Source: Emmonsiellopsis sp. PD_33 | Taxonomy: Eukaryota > Ascomycota > Eurotiomycetes > Onygenales > Ajellomycetaceae | NCBI GenBank assembly: GCA_032988165.1 | Contig: JANTQF010000458.1 | Span: 1 to 23,673, forward strand | Direction of reading: 5' to 3' | Length of the DNA: 23,673 nucleotides | In this document: positions 9,494-19,462 of the stretch, in pieces | How the letters are laid out: each line of letters begins with the position of its first letter | Position numbering within the stretch: position 1 is the stretch's first letter | The notes under the pieces: generated by a model | Told to the model about the DNA's origin: nothing | What the model saw: only the letters and a program-made list of their open reading frames with translations | The model's database searches: none | Translations under genes and position numbers: made by a program

Positions 9494-10965
9494 ATGACTG
9501 CCAACGGCCTGCATCCCCTAGCGTCTTCCCGGAATGCATCAACTCAAGACGACAAATCGATAGGAGCCCGAATCAATACAAATGCAGAACCCAACGCTAT
9601 CCAATCCCGACCTCCCGATCCTCCTCCCAATGGAGGATCTAAGGCGTGGTTGCAAGTTGTTGGTAGCTTTTTGATGATATTTAATTCCGCGGGCTTGTCT
9701 CCCCTATGCCCATCGGCTCAATGCCATGATAGATAGCTCATTGTGGCGCTAACCGTGAATAGGGACAATGCTCATGTTCGGCGCCTACCAGGCATACTAT
9801 GAAAGAGGAGATCTCTTCAAGCAAACATCCGCGAACATCTCATGGGTTGGTTCATGCTATTCGTTCCTGGTCTTTGGTCTAGGTGCGGTTGTCGGGCCTA
9901 TTTACGACCGTGGATACCTCAAACTCTTGATGATATGGGGCGCCTTTTGCATGGTGCTCGGGCATATGATGTTATCATTATGCCAAGAATACTGGCAAGT
10001 CTTGCTGTCACAAGGGGTACTTGTTGGAATCGGCGGCTGTTGCCTTTTCGTCCCAGCTCTGGCGGTCCTCCAGCTTTATTTTAGCAGTCATTTAGGACTT
10101 GCCGTTGCAATCGCAGCAATTGGAAGCTCCGTGGGTGGCGTCCTCTATCCCGTCGTTTTCATAAACCTAATCGATCGCATCGGATTTGGGTGGACAACTC
10201 GAACAATTGGCTTTATCATCCTAGCAACCCTCGCGGTTCCGATCGCTGTCTCGGAAATGCGCACGAAGCCACCCGCGGCCCGAAAAATGCTCGATGTCTC
10301 CGCTTTCACAGATGGCCAATTCATGTTGTGTGCTTTGGGGTGTGTCCTTGGCTATGCCGGGTGCCAAATGGCCTGGTACTACACAGCCTTCTTCGGGCAG
10401 GCTAATGGTTGGTTGGAGGGGAACTTCGCACTGTATCTTGTTTCCATCCTAAACACGGCATCCGCAATTGGGCGGGTGGTCCCAAACCTATGCGCAGATA
10501 GATTTGGTGCATTTAACACAATGGTTGCAGGTACGTAAGGCGAAGACGTCACCTGCTGATCTGCAATCGGTCGCAAAATTAACTACCTGGTCTCTAGGGT
10601 CAATTTTGATAGCAATAATTCTGCTATCTAACCTAGCCGTTCACAGCGCTGCTGGTGTGATTTGTACGTCAGTATTCTTCGGGTTTTTAAGCGGACTCTT
10701 CGTCGCGACCCCGCCCCTTCTATTTATGCTTCTCACGAAGGACAAATCGAAACTCGGATCCCGAATGGGGATGGCATACACCATGCTTGGGTTTGCTGTG
10801 TTTCCTGGAGGACCTGGAGCTGGTGCGGTTCTGCGTCATGATAAGGGTAACCTTGACTGGGTCGCTGCTTGGGCTTATTCTGGAGCACTTCTCTTGGCTG
10901 CCCTCCTGGTGTTTTGTGTATTGAGACTGATGAGAGCTGGGACTAAGGTCAAGGTCAAGGTTTGA
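9494..10965 (+). CDS. MFS monocarboxylate-type transporter (Mch/SLC16-like)
   Basis: Three exons (9494-9692, 9763-10530, 10598-10965) give 444 residues, the usual size for the fungal monocarboxylate porter group. A hydrophilic N-terminus of about 45 residues leads into PNGGSKAWLQVV (46-56), the group's PDGG-x-x-AW signature. This runs on to FNSAG and then TMLMFGAYQAYYE across the first splice. The body is a series of hydrophobic segments consistent with 12 helices. LTKDKSKLGSRMGMA and GGPGAGAVL in the second half are also typical. The substrate is unknown; plasma membrane location is a family inference. Intron 1 (9693-9762) has a GC donor (GCTTGT) and is the only junction that restores the conserved helix-1 sequence. 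Intron 2 (10531-10597) is canonical with GTACGT. Apart from the GC donor there is no sign of decay. No cluster partner lies next to it. Confidence 0.85.
9693..9762 (+). other. Predicted GC-AG intron in the MFS gene
   Basis: A 70-nt intron starting GCTTGT and ending ATAG, with a GCTAAC branch-like site about 15 bases before the acceptor. Splicing at G9692/G9763 forms codon GGG (Gly67) and joins FNSA to TMLMFGAYQ. The only nearby GT (9697) is in the wrong phase for this acceptor. Confidence 0.65.
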
Positions 10966-12593
10966 ACTGTGGTTTTTAAGCAGCTGCATAGGCAAAGGGT
11001 GCATTTGGATGGAGGGTTAAAATGGATTATGAAAATCGAGGGCCATAAGCCTCTTTTCCCTAGGATTCCCCTCCCATGCCATCATGCGTGAATGTCGGAC
11101 GTTCGATGAAAAAGAGAAAGGCGAAAGCACGACTGCACTAAACCTAATTGGTTTAATTTTCTCGGCTCGGACCACGGGGACTTTCGGGCCGACTCCATGG
11201 CCCACTTTACCCACATGCCAAGCCCTTAGCGCATATAGTTTAATCTGTTCACCTGCGATCTCCAAACTTTGGAAGTTGATACAACGCCAAAAATATCGGG
11301 GCTCCGGTACATCGCAGCCATATTCTTGTGCGTGGTGACACATCGTTATTTTTTAACACATGCTGTCAATCATTCCATGACAAACTGGGCACCGTTGATT
11401 CATCCAGGAATCAGCCACGCCACAGCCAAGATTGCGGAGCTTGACGCTCGGTGTTCGACCACCCCAAGCTGAGAGATAGTAGCTATCTATCGAGGTCAGT
11501 TTGTGTACGTCTCTTGTTTGATGTTCGTGCGCTGGAGCAATGGAGTGCGACATAGGGAGAAAAAAAAAAGGCGATTAACTATTTATATATTTTGCCGATA
11601 TGCTTTCTCGTCTCTATCCTATCTTTCTACTTCTACGAGAGATCCGTGTACTTAAAGCCCTGCGAAACTTTTATGACGGTATTCTTTTCGCTATTGTGCG
11701 CATTATGCCGCCCCCGGTTTGCACAGCCGGAAAGAACATTTCCATGGAATCACTCCTCTACCATGGATATTTCCAATTAGTCTATTTAAAAAATGTTGCG
11801 GTAGGAATCGGAGTATTTAGAGGACTCCTAGAAGCTGATTGACATGGTTTAATGTACTCAAACAAAACCCCATAACTAACTTACGACGAGCCGGCTAGCC
11901 ACAAGAATATGACTCATGAGGCTGTTGACTTAATCTATCCTTTCTTCTAGGACATCTGGACCAGTGTATTCCAATACTGCTTCGTAACTGGTATGATATC
12001 TAAAACGATGGGATAGATATGGCCGTAGCTCTTCCCTCCGTACTAGGTTTAATCGGATATGGGAAACCATTAGATTTACATTCTATCTTTATCCTTGTAT
12101 GTGTGAAATGAGATGTCTTATTGACTTAGTCCAGTATACTATTTCTCATTTTATCGTCTAGTACCTTATCCGTTTGTCTTGAGTTAGAATATGGCTAGAT
12201 GCTGCAAAGGACACTATTTGTCTCCATACAAACGGCTGGCCATCTTGAATATCTCAGGTTTGATATTACTCTGTCCCCTTGCAAATCGTAACCCAGCTCT
12301 CGGTTACTAGTACATATGGCCTTATATTCTATTATTGATCCGAAAGACTAGAACGGATACAGCCTCTCACTCTAACCTGCCTCAGGTTCGTATAGTTAAC
12401 AAGAGAGTTGAAGCATTCAGATCCGATATTTGATATTTCGGGTAGGAATCTAATTTATGTACGCAATTTAGTAAAAACAGACGGCAAATTTGATAGCAAC
12501 AAGTCATTATTCACTCCTAGGTCATAAAGCATTGGGATCAACAAGGCACGGAAAATCGGACACCAGCCCCTTAGACCCCAGAATGGGTATATC
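10966..12593. other. Convergent gene-free stretch
   Basis: 1.6 kb between the 3' ends of the MFS gene (plus) and CSN6 (minus). The short frames at 11017-11842 overlap each other on both strands and look random. The stretch from about 11850 to 12450 is AT-rich with many stops in all frames. I see no RNA gene, repeat family or transposon. Confidence 0.45.
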
Positions 12594-13952
12594 TCAGTCC
12601 CACATCTGCATCCCGCCCATTCCCCCTCCAGCCGCACCGTGTTGAAGATAGAACTCCTCCTCCATCTGAGAGAAACCCGACGCCTTCCCGGACCTAGCAT
12701 TCTGCCGCATCCCGTCAACAACGGCGAACTTCTTACCCAGCTCACGCATGCCTTGCACGCTCTGACCAAGTGATCCGAGCAATGCAACTAGAGCAACATC
12801 ATTTGTTTGGGCGAGAGATTCTGTGGAGAATGTGCCTGATTCTTGCGGGGTGAGGAGTGATAGATGGGAGATGAGAGAGTGTATGTTACGTAAGAGGGAG
12901 TGGGAAATTTCGGGGGTAGCGGTGGGAGAGGTATTGGGGTTAGAGTTTGAAATGTTGGAAAGATATGCTTTTATGAGGCTGAGGCGTGATTCGAGCGTTT
13001 TGACGGCGTTGAGGCGGGTGTTGAGATTGGCGATGACTAGCAACGTAGCAGATTAATTTGACTGAGTACACCAGGTGTATTCACGTTGGGTCACTTACGA
13101 TCTTCATCTTCATGCGAGAGTGCCGAGACCTCTTCCGTTGGAGCCTCGTCGGCTTCTACTGTGTCCTTCCCCTTTTTCCCCTTTTTCCCCTTTGTTTTCT
13201 TCTCTTCAGCCTTCGGTTTCGGTTTCGGAGCTGCAGCTGCCTGGATAGCGGTAGCATTACCTCCTCCTCTTGCGACAAAATCAACACTGATCATTTCCGC
13301 TTCGCCAGTCTCTATCGAATATGGCAATTCTCGGAATTTGAGTGTCAGGCTGGGCTGCTGTCCATCCACTTGCATCGATTTGTCGCCATCGCCTACATTC
13401 TCTTCTTCATAAGTTGACTCGAAAATAGAAAGTGGAAGTTTGCCAGTGGTTTGCGTCGTGCTTTTGAGGCTTGCAGCATCAAACGTCAGCAAGATCGCAG
13501 TTTCGTTGTATTTCTGAAGTATCTGACGATGGATCGGGAGCTGTTCCTCTGTTGGCCCGGAGGGGGGGGTCACAGTAAACCATCCCACGAGGTCTAACGG
13601 AGGATCCTTATGAACATCTCTAACTATAGTATGTAAATATATCAGTGAGCTAAAATCCATGTAGCGTTCGACAAGGAGTTGTATACGGACATTGTTGTAG
13701 CCTCTCTTGGAACCATGTTTCATCGATACTATATTGTTCGTCGCGCACCAGTTTACACTCGAAGACATGTTCCAGGCTGATAATGCGACCATTCTGTAGT
13801 CCTAACAAAGCGCCAACAACCGGTCCCTTTTGTTGTCTTGCGATGTGCCGCGTTATATGGTCCGAGATATTAAGGAGGACGAGGGGGTGGAGCTGGATCT
13901 GGAGACCAGATTCGGAGGATTTGGATGAGACGAGGGGGTTAGGTTCTGCCAT
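12594..13952 (-). CDS. csn6: COP9 signalosome subunit 6
   Basis: Three exons (13952-13687, 13619-13099, 13036-12594) encode 409 residues. Residues 16 to about 150 form an MPN domain with the CSN6 signature LQIQLHPLVLLNISDHITRH, GALLG (48-51 region) and LEHVFEC. After the first splice it continues DVHKDPPLDLVGWFTVTPPSG. The HxH zinc ligands of active MPN+ enzymes are absent there (FTVTPP). This is therefore a catalytically inactive MPN subunit, as expected for CSN6, which pairs with the deneddylase CSN5 in the complex that removes Nedd8 from cullin-RING ligases. A Lys-rich linker (KGKKGKKGK) precedes an acidic stretch. The C-terminal helical part (LIANLNTRLNAVKTLESRL) is also typical. Intron 1 is 13620-13686 and intron 2 is 13037-13098 (GTAAGT donor). 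The gene diverges from the Hsm3-like gene across 313 bp. The complex controls development and secondary metabolism in aspergilli. Confidence 0.93.
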
Positions 13953-14265
13953 AGCGGAAGGGCGTCCGCCAAAATTGATCCAGAGAGGCGGTAGGAGGTC
14001 AGCGAGAAACTACGAGGTCTTCCCGCACTTGAGATGTGTCGTCGTGATGTTCTGATGTAGGTCTGATGTCCAAGAGCCGCAGCGGAAGCTCCAGCCAACA
14101 GGCGGCTCAGTTTGTTTGTTGTGTTTGCCGTGTTTGCTCTGTTTGCATGTGGGGTGCCGAGCTCATCGCATCATCCACCGTCCTGGAGCTCCATCTTCCA
14201 TCCAAGAACATCTCAAGATTCGCTTGGGTGTCTCTACGTCCTGTGTTCGAAGGAGCAAGGAAGCC
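13953..14265. promoter_or_regulatory. Shared divergent promoter of CSN6 and the Hsm3-like gene
   Basis: Only 313 bp separate the two start codons, so both promoters must overlap here. Three tandem 9-mers at 14121-14147 (GTGTTTGCC, GTGTTTGCT, CTGTTTGCA), preceded by TTTGTTTG, contain repeated TGTTTGC. This resembles a variant forkhead-type site. No TATA box is evident, which fits housekeeping promoters. Binding by any factor is inference. Confidence 0.5.
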
Positions 14266-16233
14266 ATGGAGACCCCTCCCTCCTTCCAAACTGTCAAAGA
14301 TCACCTCGATCGAGTCATCCAGGATCCTTCCACTCCTCTGGATGTCCCCGCCCTTGACAAGCTCCAGGCGGAGCTGATCGCTGGGACCAGTCAGAGCGTA
14401 TCCTTTGCTCTCCTCACTCAAGTTTCGAAAGTGCTTCCTATTTTACAGGAAGACCCATCCCCTGTCACCAGCTTAGCTACCAGAGCCGCCTCATACCTGA
14501 CTTTCACCCAGGTCCAATCCATCGACCCACCGCTCAACCTCCTCGCCGGCATCAAGGCACCGTCTCCGCCAATCAACCTCCTCACCTTATCTATTTTGGC
14601 CAAGGCCGGCGATTCCCCTACTGATGCAGCAATTATAGGCGCAAATCAGGCTCTGGTGATTGCCTTGGTAGAGCTCTGGCTTTCTATTCCGGAAACATCA
14701 GTCGCGCAAAAGGCCTTTGACGTCCTATGGTCTCTACTTGAAGTAGACCATGTTCGTGGCTATGATAACGAGATCTTGGTCGATGGGAACGGCGTGAACC
14801 AAATCAAAGGCCAGGGCCTAGTGTGGAGGAGGATATTTAACGATAGGGATGTTTATGCCTTGTTGTTTTCCATATGCAATCTTGACAGCCCCGAACAGCC
14901 CGGACAGCTGTCTAGACGAGAAAAGACGGTGGCTCAAGGTAGATTGATGGATTTGGTTATCAAAGCCGGAACATTAGATTGGCATTCAATCACAGCATCG
15001 CATTTTCCAGATATTGAGTCTAAATACCAGAGCTCCAATCTGTTGAGTTTCGCGGCGTCCCAGATGGTCGATCCAGACGATATATTGTTGCACATGACCC
15101 ACATTCATTTTCTCCGTGAGCTTCTTCGAATCGATGCTCCTGGTCTCCGCCAACGTGCCAAAGTACGGACACACTCGGCACCTCAATTCTCCTCTCCCTC
15201 ATTGCAGTTCCTATTATCTTCCGGCCTCCATACCAAAATCCTCGATTATTACTTGGACCCTGCAATTCTTGATCCTGCTTCCGCCCCCTTCTTATCCGGC
15301 CCGGTGATGGGCTATATTTCTCAATACGCAATACTGTATCCAAACCATCTACTTCAACAGCCACAGTCATTCCTAGATAAGCTACTCGGTCGGATAGCCG
15401 AAGCATTTGACATTGAACCCATTAAATGGGCTCATAGCACCGTTCCAAGTGGCGACCTTGATGTCCTTGCCTCCTTGCCCCGAGTAATGCTCCTGGAGGC
15501 AGAAACGAGGCATATCAACCCCCTTCAAGCGATCCCATCCAGGCCAGTCAACAAACATGCATTGGACACTTTGGGTAGAATATTTACAGGTCCTCCCACG
15601 GTTGAAAGTCCCTCAGGCGCTGTCCCAGATCCACTTGATCAAAATCCAACAAGTCCCCGTGCAGAAGCTGCAGCTTCCAGAGTTCTATATTTCCGCTATT
15701 TAAACGAACACCCAGATCTTTGGGGCAATGTGGTTGCAGCGGCAGATGTAATTGCTATGCAAGACAATGCTCTTGCGGCTATTGCGTTCATGAAAGCGGT
15801 GCTAACCGCAAACTGGGTGGTCGTTGCACCAAATGAAAGCTCAAATCCCCTGACCAACACTCGCTTTGGAGTCCCCAACGAAGACCAGCTAGCTCGACTT
15901 GGACCTTCCGCGCCAGGTAAGCTACCTGACTCTGGTGTGCTGGCGCTCCTGGTACCTCCAGCCTTGACAGAAGTCCTGCCCTACCTCTTCAAAGCACCTC
16001 AGACGTATGCGAATTTCGTCGCTGGTGGAGCTGGAGACACTGAAAGTGCAGTCTGGAGAATAGCAACGGCCAAGTTTGATACGCTTGTTGCGCTACAAGC
16101 GGAGGTGAGAAAAGCTGGCGGAGCTCTGGAAGGATTCGAGGATATTATCCGAACACTTAACAGGCGCGTTGCGGATGGTCCATGGGGCAGACCAAGCCAG
16201 ATCGGCAGTCGGGTGGATGCACTCGAGCTCTAA
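14266..16233 (+). CDS. Probable Hsm3/S5b-like proteasome assembly chaperone
   Basis: A single open frame of 655 residues from ATG 14266, which has a good context (GCCATGG). The frame is open further upstream, but without a convincing start. The protein is almost entirely helical, with repeated Leu/Ala-rich amphipathic segments as in HEAT/ARM solenoids, and has no membrane segment or catalytic motif. The N-terminus (METPPSFQTVKDHLDRV and the following ASYLTFTQVQSIDPPLN) reminds me of fungal proteins annotated as Hsm3 N-terminal domain. Yeast Hsm3 (human S5b/PSMD5) binds the Rpt1 C-terminus during assembly of the 26S proteasome base and was first named for a mismatch-repair phenotype. This is recall without a search, so another HEAT-repeat protein is possible. 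A 45-nt segment at 15163-15207 has intron-like ends and would remove residues 300-314 in frame. An A19 tract follows 75 bases after the stop. It shares a promoter with CSN6. Confidence 0.6.
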   Translation: METPPSFQTVKDHLDRVIQDPSTPLDVPALDKLQAELIAGTSQSVSFALLTQVSKVLPILQEDPSPVTSLATRAASYLTFTQVQSIDPPLNLLAGIKAPSPPINLLTLSILAKAGDSPTDAAIIGANQALVIALVELWLSIPETSVAQKAFDVLWSLLEVDHVRGYDNEILVDGNGVNQIKGQGLVWRRIFNDRDVYALLFSICNLDSPEQPGQLSRREKTVAQGRLMDLVIKAGTLDWHSITASHFPDIESKYQSSNLLSFAASQMVDPDDILLHMTHIHFLRELLRIDAPGLRQRAKVRTHSAPQFSSPSLQFLLSSGLHTKILDYYLDPAILDPASAPFLSGPVMGYISQYAILYPNHLLQQPQSFLDKLLGRIAEAFDIEPIKWAHSTVPSGDLDVLASLPRVMLLEAETRHINPLQAIPSRPVNKHALDTLGRIFTGPPTVESPSGAVPDPLDQNPTSPRAEAAASRVLYFRYLNEHPDLWGNVVAAADVIAMQDNALAAIAFMKAVLTANWVVVAPNESSNPLTNTRFGVPNEDQLARLGPSAPGKLPDSGVLALLVPPALTEVLPYLFKAPQTYANFVAGGAGDTESAVWRIATAKFDTLVALQAEVRKAGGALEGFEDIIRTLNRRVADGPWGRPSQIGSRVDALEL

Positions 16234-16838
16234 TGACTGATGTGTTTATGCATTTTGCATGTTGTATGGGTTGTCACTTCAAGTTTGCTTCAGCAAGCAT
16301 TAAAACGTAAAAAAAAAAAAAAAAAAATATCTGAGCGTGCTGCCATGGTGTTTAGGATCAATGATAACATGTACAGTATTTTATTTATCAGTCAATTGGA
16401 AAAATACCAATAAACACGGAAATAATCAAGTTCTCTCATCACAACCCTTCAAGTTCTTCAGCGGTCCTGACAGCGTGAACTCAAAGCGGTCAAAACAGGC
16501 AATATGTTTTATTTTGCTGCAGTGACGCACCAAATCCACCAACCACAGAAAAAAATTACAAGCTCCTGCCAACAATCTAATCATTTAAAACTGCGCAAAA
16601 ATATTCCCCCGCGAGATCAAGCCTAAAAAAGAATACCGATTAAAAGCCAGTACGACCCACGGATCTCCACCGATATATCAGTTTACCATCGAACAAAAAC
16701 GAAACGCAACTGCGGCACTCAACACACCCCGCCGCAGCGCGACCAACGCGATAAGCTACAAACCGCAAAAGTTAGCGCAGTAAGGATTGAAGAGGCTAGG
16801 ATACACATAACGGGCGTATTAAAAAGACGATAGAAAAT
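16234..16838. other. Intergenic stretch with an A19 tract; Rpc31 leader
   Basis: It contains the 3' flank of the Hsm3-like gene, including 19 consecutive A residues at 16309-16327, then AT-rich sequence, then the upstream region of Rpc31. The last 250 bases are A-rich and purine-biased on the plus strand. No gene or RNA is recognised. Confidence 0.5.
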
Positions 16839-17854
16839 ATGTCACGTTTCGGTGCGAAGCGAGGCAAGCGTCTGCCCGGTGCTGAGTTCTCGTGGGATAC
16901 AGAGGGCGGGGGAGAGCCCGATACTGCGCCGACGCCGTTGTTTCCTGTGAGTTTAACAGAGTCCCCATCTTTCGCCGTTTTTCAATGCGATCTATGAGTT
17001 CATGTTCTAGGAACGATATGTCTTTTTGTTCCGTTGCCTCAGAGATCATGTACATTGAGTTCAAAATAACTAACCTTTCCATGCAGAAATACGCCGTCCC
17101 CATCGCGAAACCGCTCACGCAAGAAGAGCGCAACGAGGTCGATTACTACAGACGATTACGAGAGACTATACATGATGGGCCGTATTATACAGTACTCAGT
17201 GCGCCGCCTTCTCATAAACCGGGTGCGGGAGGGGGGGTGGGCGGGGGCGCCGCTGCGCGAAATGGGCAATTTGATCCGTTCCAGGGTATGGCGACTTATG
17301 GACAGAGATATTTGAAGAAAACGAGGACGTTACCAAGACTCAGTGCTAGGCCTTATGGTATGTGTGGAAATCCTTTTCGGGCTTTTTTTTTCTTCTTTTG
17401 GAAGGCAGAAGCTGACTGGGTGGGTGTCCTTTTTTTAGCTATGAATTTCTTCCCAAAGGAATTATGGTCAACTCTCGATCCCAAATACGTTGGGTTACAA
17501 GCCGGGGGGGCGAACGGGCTCAATTCCCTCTTGCGGGGTGGACAGGCGAAACGCGGATTCGAGGACGAGGAGGAAGAAGAGGAAGAAGGGCCATCGCGGA
17601 AGAAAAGAGAAGCTGGTGATGAGGACGAGGAAGGGTCGGAGGCTGGTGAGAAACGGAGAGGTAGGGGGGAGGACGATGATTTATTGGATGGAGATGAGGA
17701 AGAAGGCGAGGAGGAGATTGTGGATGATGATTTTGAGGACGATGAGGAGGATATGGGTGGGGATTATAATGCGGAGCAATATTTCGATGGTGGAGATGAT
17801 GATGCAGATGGTTATGATGGGGGCGGCGGGGAGGGGGACAATGATACTTACTGA
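16839..17854 (+). CDS. rpc31: RNA polymerase III subunit Rpc31 (C31/RPC7)
   Basis: Three exons (16839-16946, 17087-17357, 17439-17854) encode 264 residues. The N-terminus MSRFGAKRGKRLPGAEFSW and then KYAVPIAKPLTQEERNEV (residues 37-54) match fungal Rpc31. The conserved FPKELW box is at 131-136, just after the second splice. From about residue 168 to the end the chain is an acidic tail of Asp/Glu runs with one basic patch (SRKKR, 179-183) that may serve in nuclear import. Rpc31 belongs to the C82-C34-C31 subcomplex needed for Pol III initiation at tRNA and 5S genes. Its tail is acidic in all fungi known to me. Intron 1 is 140 nt with an AACTAAC branch site. Intron 2 is 81 nt (GTATGT to TTAG), a multiple of three without a stop, so retention would add 27 residues. 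Start and stop are clear and nothing is broken. Confidence 0.9.
17358..17438 (+). other. Stop-free 3n intron 2 of Rpc31
   Basis: 81 nt, donor GTATGT, T-rich tract, acceptor TTAG. It has no in-frame stop. Splicing gives RPY-A-MNFFPKELW, which matches the family. Retention would insert a Phe-rich hydrophobic segment immediately before the conserved FPKELW box. Confidence 0.8.
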
Positions 17855-18113
17855 CGAGGTTTGGATTCTTTTTTTATATATATTGGCTTTTATTTTCTTT
17901 CGATCTCTTATTTGATACCCATTTTTTCAAGTTTGTCGAGGGATAACGAAATGGATACTGCATTATCATAGCTGCATATATTGGATTATATACACAACTT
18001 CCATACATTGAAGACTGAAGGAGCACCGTTCTTCCCGGCTCCAACAAAATCCCCCCCCCCCTATCACATATATACAAGTCTCTCCCAGATCCACTTCCAC
18101 TCTATCCACCAGC

Positions 18114-18809
18114 TTAGCACAAACAAGGCAAATGAATCGTTAAGAAATTCGAACACGTCCCTTCCGGCACATCTGCGCCAGTTTGCAGGAACAGGTTAAA
18201 CTGGCCAGCGGTCGCCTCGCATACCACGAAGTTCAATTCTAACTCCGACACATCAACCTGTCAGCCAACCAAACCAACAATCTGAAGTTCATATAACTAA
18301 CAGATCCATAAATGAAAGAAGAAAAAAAATGCAAACTCACGTCTTCCATATTCACTCCCTGTCGTCGTGATGATCGTATCTCCCTCCAACCCCCAAGCAG
18401 TGGTTGTAGAAGTCTCCTCGAATACCAAGGTCTTATATGATACGCTGTCGTCGGGTACTATGTTGAGGTATAGGCCTGTGCTTGCCGATTGGATGGTGTC
18501 TGTGATGTAGAATGTATCTCCGGATGCTTCTGCCCCGAGGACCGGGACTGATGCTGTAAATAGAATTAGTTACATTCTAAATGCTGGATATGTTGGGTGT
18601 CTATAAAGTTGAAAGATAGTAGAAATATGCAGTATAAACGGTGCGTAATATCACATACGATCATCTGTCTGAGCCTGTAGGTAAAGATGGTATATAGGAT
18701 CCGAGACGCCACGGATTTGGTATGCTTCCGCTTGCCTTATAGCAACCGGTGATGAGGTTGCGAAAGTGCTAAGCAAGAAAGCCGCGGTGAAAATGGCGGG
18801 AGAGAACAT
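18114..18809 (-). CDS. Small secreted protein of unknown function
   Basis: Three exons (18809-18659, 18553-18341, 18238-18114) give 162 residues. Residues 1 to about 20 form a signal peptide (MFSPAIFTAAFLLSTFATSS), followed by a possible Kex2-like processing region (IRQ). The mature part looks all-beta, with repeated short Y/F-x-L strands: YHLYLQAQ (40-47), TGLYLNIVP, and FNLFLQTG near the end. It also contains WGLEGDTIITTT, QLNFVVCE and the Cys-containing tail IHLPCLC. I recall similar secreted proteins in Eurotiomycetes ending in the same way, but cannot name a family with certainty. The beta-trefoil-like impression is inference. Three Cys residues remain after cleavage (in VVCE, GTCS and PCLC the count is four including the last Cys), enough for one or two disulfides. 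The third exon uses the acceptor GTTAG at 18239-18240; the nearer CAG acceptor (GGCTGACAG) gives an immediate stop. Intron 1 is 105 nt and intron 2 is 102 nt. It converges with Rpc31 and diverges from Tah18. Confidence 0.82.
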
Positions 18810-18921
18810 TGTCGAATAAATTTGTCTCTTTATTGTCGCTCTTTCAAATTTGTATTGGAGACTTTTTCGATCCTGGTAGCATGTATTTGTATGGAAACAG
18901 GCCGATTTGGCGGATATGGCC

Positions 18922-18930
18922 ATTTATATA
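18922..18930 (-). promoter_or_regulatory. Possible TATA box of the secreted-protein gene
   Basis: Read on the minus strand this is TATATAAAT, 113-121 bases upstream of the ATG at 18809. Position and sequence suit an inducible fungal TATA promoter. No transcription start is known. Confidence 0.4.
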
Positions 18931-19462
18931 GGGTCTCGGCCGGTGGTGCTCCAGTCCCGAGAACATTGCCATGAAGCACACGGAAGCTATATGGTAATGG
19001 ATCCGTGCCCAATCTTAATTGGTTGTTTCTTGCAATTAAATTGATGCGGAGTGATCGGGCCGTCAAGGATATTAGATGGTTGTTTCGAGTGGGAACTCTG
19101 AACAAAAGATCGGATGGGAGATCCATCCCGTCGAACGACCGGATTAAAGGAGTATTTATGAGTATATGAGAATATTAATTGTAAATCAGGTTGCTATAAC
19201 CAAATCTGTCCCCTCACCCCTATCCAAGTGATTTCGTGGTGGCTTGTCGCATAGTATGTAGGCATCGAAACAACTTGAAGTGGCTGCGGAAGAAGAAATG
19301 GTTAGTTGGTAAGGATTTGAGCGCGATTGTCAATCTCATATTAACCATAATAATATCGACAAGGATGCAATGCAGTGTTTCCCATCTCTTGGTGTATATT
19401 TTCTATGTCGTGAGGTTGAGGAGTTTCGTCGAGAAAATAGTAACTATTTAAAGGGTGCGACG

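Noticed and set aside
9494..10965. A biosynthetic gene cluster around the MFS transporter and AA9 gene
   Set aside because: No synthase, P450, methyltransferase or cluster regulator is present in the window.
13091..13417. Plus-strand Ser/Phe-rich frames opposite CSN6
   Set aside because: Shadow frames of the Lys-rich and Ala-rich CSN6 exon 2; CSN6 itself is well supported.
14116..14265. N-terminal extension of the Hsm3-like frame
   Set aside because: The extension is Cys/Leu-rich from the TGTTTGC repeat and lacks an ATG before 14266, which has a good start context.
18239..18250. Whether intron 2 of the secreted-protein gene ends at the GACAG acceptor further upstream (near 18258)
   Set aside because: That acceptor gives an immediate in-frame stop. 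The GTTAG acceptor at 18239-18240 restores GRQLNFVVC and an open frame to the conserved tail.
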